Source: Macropodus opercularis (Eukaryota > Chordata > Actinopteri > Anabantiformes > Osphronemidae). Taken from it: a stretch of 64,000 nt of DNA. Below are positions 12,901 to 23,400 of the stretch, in pieces (position 1 is the first letter of the stretch; every line of letters begins with the position of its first letter). Made by a program: the position numbers and the translations under genes. Below the pieces are notes generated by a model, which saw only the letters and a program-made list of their open reading frames with translations, was not told the origin of the DNA and did not search any database. Location: the NCBI GenBank assembly GCA_030770545.1, contig CM061090.1:10991501-11055500 (forward strand). The letters run 5' to 3'.

Positions 12901-15900
12901 CTAAAATTACGGCCACTAGTTGGAAAACTGCAGACACAAATTAAAAACAAAAAGACAAAAAAAAAAGGGTGAAGTGTCTGAAAGATTCCGGTTTGGTGGA
13001 ACCTAGGGATTTGGTGCTCCCTTAAAAGACTGAGTTGTGAACCTCTGTTGTGATACAACTAAAATTACGGCCACTAGTTGGAAAACTGCAGACACAAATT
13101 AAAAATTAAAAGACAAAAAAAAAAAAGGGTGAAGTGTCTGAAAGATTCCGGTTTGGTGGAACCTAGGGATTTGGTGCTCCCTTAAAAGACTGAGTTGTGA
13201 ACCTCTGTTGTGATACAACTAAAATTACGGCCACCAGTTGGAAAGCTACAGACACAAATTAATAACAAAAAGAAAAAAAAAAGGGGCAGTGTCTGAAAGA
13301 TTCCGGGTGTAGGACCCCTAGGGATTTGGTGCTCCCTTAAAATATTGCAAGTTAGTGGAATAGTTGTTGATGTGTTGAAGAGTTGAAAAGTCACCGGTGA
13401 GAGAGTGGAAATCTAACGGTGATAACAAAGTGTTTTGTTTGTTTTGTTTGCTTGTTTGTTTGTTTTTCTTTCTCACTCCTGTGAGTGAGAGAAGTGAAAT
13501 CTCAGGAGGAGAAAAATGGAGAGCGAATTTGATCTAGAGTGGTTGATGAAGGCGGCTGCAGGCCACTGACAATGTTGAATCAGTGGAAAAAAGCTCGTGA
13601 ACAGTTGATAAGTGGTTTTGAAAAGAAAGATCGAGATCGACAAAGAAAAATTTATGATGGTAAATATGAAGAATTAAAAAAGAAGGGAGTTTGGAAAGAT
13701 GAGGACAGAGGAGATCTAGCAGAAGTTTTAGCCAGGGAGGATGTGGCTGCATTACAGGCAACAAAAGAACACAGCAAAGAAGAAGTAAAAGGTTTAATCG
13801 TGAAGAGAAAGTGGAAAACAGAATTAGAACAAAAAGAGGAAAATAGGCGAATAGTGCACAATATGGCATTGGCAGCATGGGGAACTAAAATTATTGCAAA
13901 AATAGGGAAAGACAAACAACAGGAACTCACTGATAGTTCAGTGAAAAAACAGGAGACAGAGTTAACACCACACACCACAGTAGGGCAGACACGACCACCG
14001 ACATATGTAAACATCTATCCTGATTTAAAGCACACATCTGCACTTACTACGCTGCCCCCACCGTATAAACAGATGCCTCTGTGGAATGTGAAGGGAGGTC
14101 AGTTAGATGTAGAGGAGCAGCAGGACAGTGGAGGAGCCAGTGGAGTAGATTGGAGCAGAGATAACGAGACTAGGGAAACGATGCGTGTGCTTGTTGCAGC
14201 TCAGCAACAAGATCAGGAATTAATTAAGAGAAAAGAGATGAGGAAGGAGGAACAGGCAATAGGATGGAAGTCAGGGATAGAGTTAGAAGGAGAAAGTAGA
14301 AGCAAAGTGACGAAGAAGGAGAGGAAGCTTTTAGAAACAGGAGAAGAAGGGAAAGTAGGAGACAAGAGGAGAGTGAAAGGAGGAGTCAAGCAGGGATTGA
14401 CATCACCATTAGGGGAAAACTGACAACACACACAGATGAGCCACCCGTGTCCCATAGATATGACCTTAGACCTAGACGTAATTCAGCACCAGGTGGTGAC
14501 CACATACACCACCAATACCCCTTGCTTTCAAAAGGGGGCAGAATCCAATATAAACCATGGCAGTTTGGGGACATGACAGCAATTTTAGAGAAACTTCCAC
14601 ATCCCACAGAGGGTGGGGAAAGGTGGTTGAGCAAGTTGGAGCAGTTGACCATGGGCCAGAGACTGGGAGTAGGTGATTGGAGGCCCTGATGGGGCAGATT
14701 ATGTCCACCTGGGAAGTAGAACAAATAGAGGCAAGAGCAGGACTGTTGATGGTAGATGATAGTGAGCCATTTGACCAGTGGGCCACAAATGTGGGTAGAG
14801 CTATGAGAGAACGTTTCCCGGCCCCTAGAGGCCAGACGCATCAGATCACGTGTACACCTAAGAAGGGGGAGAAACCGGCCACTTTTTTACATAGGTGTAA
14901 AACAGAATGGGTTGATGCTACGGGGGAGCACCCACACTCCACTCAAATGCAAGAGGAGTTGTTCAGGCGAGCAGTGTTAAAGGGAGTGTCAAAAGAAGTA
15001 AGACAAAGCATGGAAGATAATCCAGATGCACCGGGAGGTTCCACTGAGACGTGGGAACGCCACCTGTTGCACCATTTACATAAGGCACAGCAGAAAGAGG
15101 AAGAGGAAGGTTCAGAAATGGATGAATTGAAAAAACAGCTGCTTAGGTTACAGTTACAGAAGGTAAGACAAGAGACTAATGATGTTAAGAAGAAAGATAA
15201 GGTAGAAAAACAGATGTTGCAACAGGCTACACAGGTTCCTGATAACCCAGATTTATTGCCCTCTCCATTCTGGGTTCCAGGCCACCCTCAGTATGGACAC
15301 GGGCCATCCAATACACAAGGCTCATATTACCCACAGCAGTACGGTAGGGGTCAACCCAGGGGGGGGCCGTGGCTATCTGGGACGGGGATCCGGGGGGGGA
15401 AGGGGCATGTCGGGGGAGTGGATATGCTACTGCTGCGGTCAGCCGGGGCATTTCGCCAGAGAATGTCCCATGACTCATGCAAACATGGGACCTGGTCCGA
15501 GGGGACGAGGACAGCGTGGAAGAGGTCGACCAAATAGAGGATCACATGTTGCACCTCACGCCAGTCTTGCACCAGGGGGTCAGTTTCCTGTGTGGGAACC
15601 AGAGGATTTCCCCCAACAATGAAGAAGCCCACAGAGAAGCCTAGACGACGGGAGGGCAGACCCGTTGTTATCCTTGACAATAAAACAGACAAGACTGCCC
15701 TTTCTGGTGGACACAGGCGCGACTTTCTCCACTCTGAATGTGAGAGTGGAAAAGAAGAACCTATCATCTAAGACTGTTGAACTAGTTGGTTTCTCTGGGG
15801 AACCTGTCAAACTGCCATTAACCCAACCTCTGCCGGTCCGAGTGGCCGGCCAATCCATACGGCATCGTTTTGTTGTTTCAAATGGCCCCAGTCAATTTGA

Positions 15901-18900
15901 TGGGGAGAGACTTGTTGGTTCGACTGGGCGTTTCGATTCTTTGTTCACCTGACGGTGTGACTGTATCGTTTCCCAACGGTGAATACATGACGTATACTGG
16001 GGCCGATTGGAACCGGAGGGCCCGGCAGGGGGCGGTCTTCTCTCCTTATACATGGCCTGGAAACCCTGGATCTCCCAACTGAGCCCATATGTCTCCCCGA
16101 CCGACCCTTACCATGTTACACTATTTTATGACAGGGAACAGACAGATTGGTATCAAGATATGTTTCAGGACAAACTGCAAGGACATACATGGAAAATTTC
16201 CACTAATGCTATTTTGATTGGTCCAGAAGGAGTAGTGGGCAGTGTCCAGTTGACAGCAGATCAGGCTGCCTGGTATGAGATGGGTGCGGAGGCGGTGCCT
16301 CATGTCTCGTTGGCAATACATCCTGGACACCAAGCTAAAGATCCAGGCCCGATGGCCAAACGATTGACTGAAAGTACTGATTGGGTAACAACGCAACTTC
16401 CTAATGTCCAATACTCACCTGAACACTCATCTTATAAAATCACACAAACTACATCTGATGTGGTTGTACTTGAACATCAGTTAACAACTCGGCACCATGG
16501 CCGTGAAAAATCTGATCATGAATTGGCTGCAGACATGTCAGACTGCACGTTGTGGTCACAGGGCCCCACAGATGTTGGTTTTTATTGCAACCACAGTATC
16601 AACAGAAAGCTGAAGCGGAGGCAGGGATAGCAGATACTATTCATGGGTTATTACAGAGTGGTGTATTAGAACCATCGACTTCAGCGTGGAATACTCCTAT
16701 ACTACCTGTAGAAAAACAAGGCACTGGCATGATTTAAAAGTGGAGAGAATGAATCACACACTCTGCAGTTAACTGTGATGCCCCGTAGAGGATACAAAGT
16801 GTGTCATGAAAACTAACAGCTCTCGTTGCAGTATTCTCTACGCAGGTTACAGGAGCCAAAGGATCTACAGAGTCCAGGAAACCACATACGGCTGAGTGGG
16901 TCCTTTTGAAAGTGATAAAGAGGAAGTCGTCTGAGTCACGGTGGACAGGACCGTTCCAAGTGACATAAGAAGAACCGTATGGCCTTGGATATGTTGCTGG
17001 TGGAAAAGGGGGAGTGTGCTCTATGTTTGTAGGAATGGTGACAATTCTAATCTTGTGCGGATGCTGCTGTATTCCCTGCATCCGAGCTTTGTGTCAGCAT
17101 TTAATAGTGACTGCAATAGAAGGCAGGGATGCTCCTGCTACACAGATGCCACTGCTTAGAGGAGGCGCACCAAACGACGAGGAGGACGAACAGGAAGACA
17201 TAGCAGTCATGGCGGTGTAGTAAGTGGTCTCTCGGATGAGAGACCAAAAGGGGGAATTGTAGGAATCTAAATAGTTAAGTAGTAGTTAAATAGTAGTTGA
17301 AAGCTTAGATAGTAGGATACAGGCAGAAAACAGAACAAGCCGATTGCATTAAAGTATAGTTTGAAACACACACATCAGATTTAAAGAATAGTAGAGACAC
17401 CAGATGCACCCAGACACAGCAGAAAATAAGATAAGTAGGGAGTGAAACATGTGAATGTCTGCAGAAGGAATGTGCTTAGATCCATAGGTTATGGGACCAC
17501 AAAGCAACGGAGAAGATAAGACACCAATAAACCAGCCATGGAGACGAACACCAGACCACGACATCAGGATCCTGTTACACCACAGAAAGATGCTCTGTCC
17601 AGCATAAAAGTGTGGGTCGAGGGACAGACAGTGTCAGTCAGACTTGGTGCCCTGACTATATGCTGTATAGTATAGGGACAGACTGACCCAGGCCTGTACA
17701 TTATTATTCTTCAAGTTTGAAATAAAAGTAAGACTGATTTTTATCAGACGTTTCTCCTCATCATTCAACGAACGCGCAGAGCTGGGATTGGGAGAGCAGC
17801 TCAACAATTGACTACAACAACCACAATTACTCCAACAACAAACAACACAATTAGTACAACAACTGTTAACGATTTAACTACACAACAAACTTCAGTCTTC
17901 ACTCTCAGTACAACTGACACAGGAAGTACAACAACAGATTTGGTGACATCGACTACAACAATCACGCCAACAACAACTAACTCAATTAGTACAACAACTA
18001 CACAACAAACTTCAGTATTCACACTCAGTACAACTGACACAGGAAGCACAACAACAGATTTGGTGACATCGACTACAACAACAACAATTACTCCAACAAC
18101 AAACAACACAATTAGTACAACAACTGTTACCGATTCAACTATACAACAAAACACCACAGCAATAACATTTAGTACAACTGACACCGGAAGTACAACAACA
18201 GATTTGGTGACATCGACTACAACAATTGCTCCAACAACAAACAACACAATTAGTACAACAACTGTTACCGATTCAACTACACAACAAACTTCAGTATCCA
18301 CACTCAGTACAACTGACACAGGAAGTACAACAACAGATTTGGTGACATCGACTACAACAATTGCTCCAACAACAAATAACACAATTAGTACAACAACTGT
18401 TACCGATTCAACTACACAACAAACTTCAGTATTCACACTCAGTACAACTGACACAGGAAGCACAACAACAGATTTGGTGACATTGACTACAACAACCACA
18501 ATTACTCCAACAACAAACAACACAATTAGTACAACAACTGTTTCCGATTCAACTACACAACAAACTTCAGTATTCACACTCAGTACAACTGACACAGGAA
18601 GCACAACAACAGATCTGGTGACATCGACTACAACAATCTTGCCAACAACAACTAACTCAATTAGTACAACAACTACACAACAAACTTCAGTATTCACAGA
18701 TTTGGTGACGTCTACACCACATACTATAACAACCATAATCACACCGACAGTTTTTCTTTCTTCATCACCTAGTTCATCAACTACTAATGCATCCACCCCC
18801 TCAACCACATCACCTACATCAGCATCCTGTGCAGGATGTAGTTGTCCAGACACCACAACTATCAAGTTTATCATCACAAAGATTGTTTCTTCTACATCAT

Positions 18901-19867
18901 GTTTGCCACAAATCTCAACAACGCCTACACCAAATAGTACAACAACCAATTCTAGCGACCTTGCTACAACTACACTTCAGCCTACAGCCTTGAGTACAGC
19001 GACCCCAGTTTCTTCAACTTCCATACCCCAAACCACAGCCATAAGCCAGAATAAAACCACTAACAACACACAGACACAAAATACTGCTGGTCCCTCAGCA
19101 CCTTCAGCAGAGCCAACAACAAGGACACCGTCCTCCTCAACATCTTCTGTGAACCCATCTACAACCAGTGACTCAAACAAGGTCTCATGTAAGCATCATG
19201 ATATTTTCTTTATGTGGTAAACACAGTAATTATTGGTTCATTAGTTAGACTCAGAGGCAGACTGTGAGATTTGTTTTGGTATCACAATAAGGATTGTTGT
19301 AACCACAAATGCATCATTAATAACATTCAAAGTAATATTCCACACATATTTTGGGGGGGCTTTGCATTAAACAGCAGCACTTTACACTATCTTCTGGTGT
19401 CACTGTTTTTCTAGTTGTTGGTTTGACAGCAAGAATTTCTGCTTCGTCTCCACTGTCTGATGACTATATCAAGATTTTGGTTGAGCAGCAGGTCAGTCGT
19501 CACTAAGTTCTTGAAGTAACAAATAATTGTCCGTCACAATCATTCTAGTCCGTGCAAGTTCTTGTTGTTATTTTAAATGTACAAAATGTTTTTTAACCAA
19601 TGGAAGAGCAGCCCAAAGGCATTTGTCCTTATTTGATATTAAGCAATCAGCGTTGAACTAAGTGATTTTCAACGCTCAAAGCATTAAAGGTATTGAACAG
19701 ATATAGAGATAACAGTGACTTCGTCTAATGGCCAGTGTGTGTGTGTGTGTGTCTTTCTCCAGCTGAAAGAGGAACTGGTGAGACAAGGGCTTCCAGCAAA
19801 CATCACTCTTCACCTTGTTAGCAGTGTGAAAATTACAACAACAGTAAACTCTGGTGGTTCACAATGA
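981..19867 (+). CDS. Mucin-like gene A: giant Thr/Ser VNTR protein, 5'-partial, interrupted by a provirus
   Basis: Gene A is the left member of a three-copy tandem family. Exons seen are 981-1122 (homologous to exon 6 of B and C, with a PSCVEGLYLP motif), 1329-1472, 1666-1718, exon 9 at 1813-19188 broken by the provirus at 11961-17806, 19415-19491, and 19763-19867 ending in TGA at 19865. Exons 6, 7 and 8 are 142, 144 and 53 bp, exactly as in B and C, and all phases match. Without the provirus and one target copy, exon 9 is 11,526 bp (3,842 codons) and open throughout. It encodes about 80 Thr/Ser-rich units with ISTTT, TQQTSV and DTGSTTTDLV signatures. Dense Thr/Ser predicts heavy O-glycosylation of a secreted mucin-like molecule. 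No C-terminal membrane segment is seen. Exons 1-5 lie outside the window. Function is inferred from composition only; I do not recognise a named orthologue. Confidence 0.8.
1813..11960 (+). CDS. Gene A exon 9, 5' part: S/T-rich leader and VNTR up to the provirus
   Basis: The exon begins after a CAG acceptor at 1812 in phase 1, giving a short Asn/Thr leader, then about 110 codons of irregular Thr/Ser sequence (to about 2275) before the regular repeats. The frame stays open for more than 10 kb to 11960, where the host codon TCG meets the LTR. If transcribed through, translation adds only seven LTR-encoded codons (11961-11981) before TAG-AAT-type sequence closes the frame with TAA. The ATG at 1815 is internal to the exon and is not a gene start, because matching upstream exons 6-8 splice into this frame. 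Confidence 0.85.
2275..11960 (+). repeat. Coding VNTR of gene A, 120/135/141-bp units
   Basis: A long array of about 74 in-frame units, estimated by length. Three unit types alternate. A 40-aa unit has ITPTTTNSISTTT joined directly to TQQTSVFTL. A 45-aa unit adds a V(T/S)DST linker. A 47-aa unit has two extra Thr and ITPTTNNTISTTT. The 47-aa form carries an Asn-Asn-Thr sequon that the short form lacks. Silent and coding markers (VNDL, VTDLI, LVTL, LVIS) recur in blocks, showing higher-order duplication. All indels are multiples of three. Confidence 0.93.
11961..12509 (+). repeat. 5' LTR of the provirus
   Basis: 549 bp, TG...CA, identical by eye along its length to 17258-17806. It contains a TATA-like CATAAAA at 12306 and a polyadenylation signal AATAAA at 12424, an arrangement expected of U3 then R. 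Because it lies in sense inside gene A, it could both terminate the mucin transcript and start proviral transcription. Confidence 0.95.
12513..12530 (+). other. Primer binding site for tRNA-Trp
   Basis: Three bases after the LTR end, 18 nt (TGGTGACCCCGACGTGAT) are exactly complementary to the 3' end of vertebrate tRNA-Trp including CCA. Avian leukosis-type retroviruses use the same primer. The match is from knowledge of the tRNA sequence and was not searched. Confidence 0.9.
12864..13345 (+). repeat. Three tandem ~160-bp repeats in the proviral leader
   Basis: Copies start near 12864, 13029 and 13189, each opening with actgagttgtgaacctctg and closing with ggatttggtgctcccttaaaa. They differ mainly by A-tract length and a few substitutions. 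The block lies between the primer site and gag, where packaging and translation-control elements normally sit. No ORF is supported. Confidence 0.9.
13516..15622 (+). pseudogene. gag: Degenerate proviral gag with CCHC zinc knuckle
   Basis: The likely start is ATG 13516, but that frame stops after 17 codons at 13567. Matching sequence continues in other frames: 13570-14423, about 14425-14689, about 14690-15400, and about 15400-15622. There are thus breaks near 13565, 14420, 14685 and 15400, some beside G-runs. The late segment holds a retroviral CCHC knuckle (CYCCGQPGHFARECP) followed by a Gly/Arg-rich tail, the hallmark of nucleocapsid. The charged coiled-coil-like region before it (EEEEGSEMDELKKQLL) is usual for fish gag. 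The last segment ends in TGA 15620, with pro continuing in the same frame. As read, no full Gag can be made unless the breaks are assembly errors. Confidence 0.85.
15623..16082 (+). pseudogene. pro: Proviral aspartic protease, frameshifted
   Basis: The frame continues directly from the gag stop. The active-site motif LVDTGAT lies near 15704-15724, followed by a flap-like VELVGFSG segment. The frame breaks near 15895, where the typical late-protease sequence GRDLLVRLG continues in another frame (15870-16082) before stopping. The enzyme would normally cleave Gag-Pol; this copy is broken. Confidence 0.85.
16007..16737 (+). pseudogene. pol: Proviral pol remnant: pre-RT region and truncated RT start
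   Basis: 16007-16630 is an open segment of the region between protease and reverse transcriptase. Near 16610-16737 a second frame carries the opening of the RT palm-fingers region (signatures GLLQSGVLEP and WNTPILPV), then ends at TAA 16735. No catalytic YXDD, RNase H or integrase core follows, so almost all of pol is deleted here. Confidence 0.8.
16877..16968 (+). pseudogene. Integrase C-terminal fragment
   Basis: A short open segment has the signature of the SH3-like C-terminal integrase domain (EWVLLKVIKRK followed by RWTGPFQV), ending at TAA 16966. It is separated from the RT remnant by about 140 bp without recognisable coding content, marking the far side of the pol deletion. The call rests on this short motif only. 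Confidence 0.6.
16969..17220 (+). pseudogene. env: Envelope TM C-terminal fragment
   Basis: An open segment ends at TAG 17218. It has a hydrophobic membrane span (VGMVTILILCG), a Cys-rich junction (CCCIPCIRAL) like retroviral TM anchors, and an acidic cytoplasmic tail. Surface subunit, fusion peptide and most of TM are absent, so no functional envelope is encoded. It directly follows the integrase fragment, implying a second deletion. Confidence 0.75.
17246..17256 (+). other. Polypurine tract of the provirus
   Basis: AAAAGGGGGAA lies immediately upstream of the 3' LTR, one base before its TG start. This is the standard plus-strand primer position. Confidence 0.9.
17258..17806 (+). repeat. 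3' LTR of the provirus
   Basis: 549 bp, same length as the 5' LTR with no difference found by eye; all internal landmarks are displaced by exactly 5297. AATAAA is at 17721. It is followed by the target copy ATTG (17807-17810) and then the host codon ACT. Confidence 0.95.
17811..18710 (+). repeat. Downstream continuation of the gene A VNTR
   Basis: Six full units plus a truncated one follow the provirus. This block is nearly identical to 7995-8830, including the rare unit with IQQNTTAITF and two IAPTTNN units, at a constant coordinate offset of 9816. Subtracting the provirus and target copy (5850 bp) leaves an offset of 3966 bp, so it is the second copy of a roughly 4-kb higher-order duplication. 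Confidence 0.9.
17811..19188 (+). CDS. Gene A exon 9, 3' part: last VNTR units and unique S/T/P-rich tail
   Basis: The sequence resumes the interrupted host codon series at ACT immediately after the second target-site copy. It carries six full units and one truncated unit, then from about 18700 a non-repetitive Ser/Thr/Pro region containing one Cys cluster (CAGCSCP, about 18828-18848). A donor at 19189 (CAT|GTAAGC) closes the exon in phase 1, matching the homologous donor of gene C at 28444 (CAT|GTGAGT). The frame is continuous with the part upstream of the provirus. Confidence 0.85.
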
Positions 19868-20449
19868 AACTGAATTGACTCTGCTTGTTGTTTGTTAAAC
19901 CTGTTCCTAGATTTTTACTTTAGCTCCCTTATGTGTTTGCAAACAATGACACAACAGTCAGTGGATGTAAAGCACAACGTTCAGGAGTTTTGCATGTAGA
20001 GGTAGATGTACTTAAATTAAGTCTGTATATATCAACATGGGATTTATTTTTGAGGTTGAATGACTAAATCCACAAACAACACACCCTACTCCTTTGTGGT
20101 TTTTGTTCTTCTTAGCTTCTGTTCCACTCTTCACTGACTTCTTGTTTGTCTGTGTCTGTCCCAGTAAATGTGTGACAGGGACTTTCCCAATCTCTTATCT
20201 AAGAACATGTGTAGTCACACCTGCTCTTGTTTTCTAAGACGCTGATGATTTTGTTTTGAAAGTGCGATGAATCTTTACAGTCATCTAATGGTTTGCTGCT
20301 CTTTCTTTTCTCTTGGCAATAAACTACGTGACACCACCTTGTCCTGTGTAGAATGTGCTGTGACTTGCTGTCAGACAGTGTGTGGGAGGGGGAACTGATC
20401 CTGACAGTAGCATAAACTGGTCTTCACCTGCATTAGACAAACATTCACT
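19868..20449. other. Intergenic spacer between genes A and B
   Basis: No ORF or RNA gene is seen. A TATA-like cataaact lies about 40 bp upstream of the gene B ATG and may mark its promoter. The spacing of 0.6 kb fits tandem duplication. Confidence 0.4.
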
Positions 20450-23400
20450 ATGCTGCCTTTGCTGCTGCTGCTGCTGTTGGGTTCCAACTGCAACGCTTCT
20501 CATTTCATGGGGACAGTGATGACCTATTATCCAAAAAACACGTACATGAATCAGTCTATTAAGGTAGGACTCTTCTAAATGTATTTATTTCCTTTGAGAA
20601 ACTGGGTTTGATTCCTGAGGTTTCCTCCTACAGACTGCAACGTGCCATTAGGTTGACTGGGGAGTCTAAATTGCCCGTAGGTGTGAGTGGTTGTCTGTGT
20701 CTGTGTGGTCCTGTGACTGACAGGTGACATAGACTCCAGCATGTTGAAAATGACTGAGTGAGTTACCTGATTTTTAAACTTCCTTTGTATGTCTGTGCAT
20801 TTTGGTTCCAAGCGCAGCACATAAAGGACGGGGAACATGCAATGTAATCTACCCCCACAGTGAATGAATCTGTTATAAAAATCTGTTTTAAAACCAGCCT
20901 TAATAATATCACTAGTCTCAATCAGTCTCCAACCTTTATAGAATCATTTAATTCAATAATAATTACAGTTAGTTAGTTTTTCCATGTTGTACAATTAGTT
21001 GTGATTAATGCTGGAGGCATTTGATAATGTGGTACAACAGCATAAATATGTAACACAATGTTCATAATGTATTGAAATTGTGTTATTGTTATTATTGTGA
21101 ATTCAACGAGGTGAGTGCTACACACTATTTTACTACCAGTTACTCTACAACCAAGTCTTTTCCTGTTTTCATTAAATGTGCACAGTGTCTGACATCCATT
21201 ACAAACGGTATCTGTTGTAAATGCAAATATCTCCTTAGTCTGTTCCTGGTAAAACACAAGCCAGCTGAGCAGTTATGACAACTGAAGCTCCTCACTCTGT
21301 TTCTGCAGGTGGTCCTTCGCGCCAAAATGAACTTCCATCTTTGCACAGAGTCAACTACGTGGAGCTGCTCCAGTTTGGACTGTGGTACTGAGATCCCATG
21401 GCAGAACACCGTCATTGACAAAGAAAGCAGTGGAGAATGGTGTCAGAGAGAAGAAATCTCAACTCGGCAGGTTCCCAGCAACACTTCATTTCAGCTGGAG
21501 TACGTACAAAACAGCTGGAGGCAGACAGCGTCTTTTTAAAACTAGCAAGCACAAATAGTTACATTTACTCATCGTACTTATGGCTTTACAGTAATAAAAT
21601 TAAGAGATTTTCAAATGATATTGACTCTAACAACTCTTGACGCTTACTATGACTATGCAAGTAACCTACAGTCTGGAGACACATTCAGGTTCACAATACT
21701 GTAGGTGATTTTTGACATCTACGTCCGTTAAAGGCTAAGCAGTGGTTCATGGGTAATTAACAAGAATGGCATCTCTAACTGGAAAGCTGTGACTGTGGTT
21801 CAAGTGAGGAACAGGTCTGACAGCAACAAAGCCAACTCTTCACCTCAGACCACCATCCTGCCTCTTCTCAGGTGAGCATCCAGAATGTGTTGAAGGTCAA
21901 GTTTAAACACAGTTTGGTTGGTCAGCACTTTCTTACCCAAAACTGCTTTCAGAGTCCCTTCAAACTGTCAGAGAGATTTTAACCTGGTGCCCTTTGACCC
22001 TGATGGAGACGATGTTAGGTGCAGATATGGAAACACATCACTGTCAGAGTGTAACCCCTGCACACCACCACCTGTTCTCAGCCTCTCGTCGGTGAGTCAC
22101 TGAAGCAACACCTACGTCTTGTAACAAACTTGGCAGACAGTGTTGCATAAGGCACTAGTCCTTGTTGTTGTTGTTTCTCTCTTCACAGTCCTGTACGCTG
22201 TCATTCGGTCCCACCAACAGCTCTAATGAAGGAGTTTATGTTGTTCAGATGGTGATGGAGGACTTTCCCAAGCAGATTATCACCCTGACTCAAACTGGTG
22301 GTTCACAGGTGGTGAAAACTAACAAGGACTCAATCAGCAAGATACCGGTCCAGTTCGTTGTGAGCGGTACGATCTCTTCTTTTGACAACCTGGACCTCAG
22401 TGAGCAACGACCATGAAGTTAGAGAACGATTCATTTGAGCGGATCTTCAGTGTACAGTCTATGCAACAGCTGCTGAGATACTCTAATCTGGAAGGAAGAC
22501 ATGGCCTGAATTCGTGAACGTATTTGCTGTTGTTGTTTCAGTGGATCCTGCTGTGCCGTCCTGTACGGAGGGACTTTATCTGCCCAAGTTCCTGACTCCG
22601 ACCCCAGTTAATGGAGCTCATCTGTACACACTGGTCAATCAGCCTGTGATAATTAACATAACAGCAGAGGCTCTTAAATCTACGTAAGTTGATGGAAATT
22701 TATATATATTTAGATATTTAAATATTGGAATTGAAATATATTAAAAGCTAACGAATTACCCAACTGTTTGGAAAAGACATTTATAGTAAACAAAATGCTT
22801 TTCATTTGCACAGTGGATCTACTGTGTGTCCAGCGCTGACAGCACCCGGGTTTAACTCAAGGACAGTTCACTGTGCCAAGAATGAATTTGCATTGACAAT
22901 AATCAAAAAGCCAGGGACACAGTTGCAGTACTTCCTCTTGGAAAACAACATCAGTCTATTTGTAGAACAAAACATTTACACATGTAGCAAGACAAACTTT
23001 CTGTACTGTTTGCCAGGATCTCTGAGCTGCTGTACAGTGGGCCGTCCAACGTTAACCAGACCACGTTACTACCGGGACAGTACATCCTGACATGGACGCC
23101 ATCTCCAAGCGAGGATGGAGAAAACCACCCCATCTGCTTCGTTGTCCAGGCAACGTACAAGTCAGTCTCCATAAATACAACCCAGCGGGAAAACACACAA
23201 CGAATCTGTGAACATACACTTATACTAGTTTCACATGCTACAAATTTTTAGGCAATAGTCAGTGTTTTAGGTGCCAGGTTGGCTATTTTGCCCCCAAGTC
23301 AGTGTATGAGTCCATCACTGGTTTTGTTCAGGGAAGCATATTTTACATGTACTGTGTATGGATACTGGGTTTTGCATACACATTTGCTTTTGAAATCTAT

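Larger units (their letters stand above)
11961..17806 (+). mobile_element. Endogenous retrovirus with intact LTRs, internally deleted
   Basis: A 5,846-bp provirus in the same orientation as gene A. Order: 5' LTR, tRNA-Trp primer site, leader with three ~160-bp repeats, gag, protease, start of pol, C-terminal integrase fragment, C-terminal envelope fragment, polypurine tract, 3' LTR. The LTRs begin TG and end CA with extended inverted ends (TGT/ACA), and both are 549 bp. Flanking 4-bp duplications are ATCG and ATTG, differing by one transition. A 4-bp duplication and a single in-frame stop between gag and pro recall gamma- and epsilonretrovirus-like elements, but the genus is an inference. Frame breaks and deletions make it non-autonomous. 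Confidence 0.93.

Noticed and set aside
13534..14014. Minus-strand frames opposite gag
   Set aside because: Antisense shadows of the gag reading frame, without start context or family resemblance.
17808..17810. TTG as a start codon for the reading frame after the provirus
   Set aside because: This triplet is part of the target-site duplicate; the frame is the continuation of exon 9, not a new gene.
2275..18710. CRISPR-like or satellite interpretation of the regular array
   Set aside because: There are no spacers, units are in frame with paralogue exons, and every indel is a multiple of three, so it is a coding VNTR.
22812..22975. Open stretch in gene B after a CAG acceptor, beginning with a Val-Asp-Leu-like text near exon 6
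   Set aside because: It has no counterpart in A or C; including it would break the phase between exons 6 and 7.
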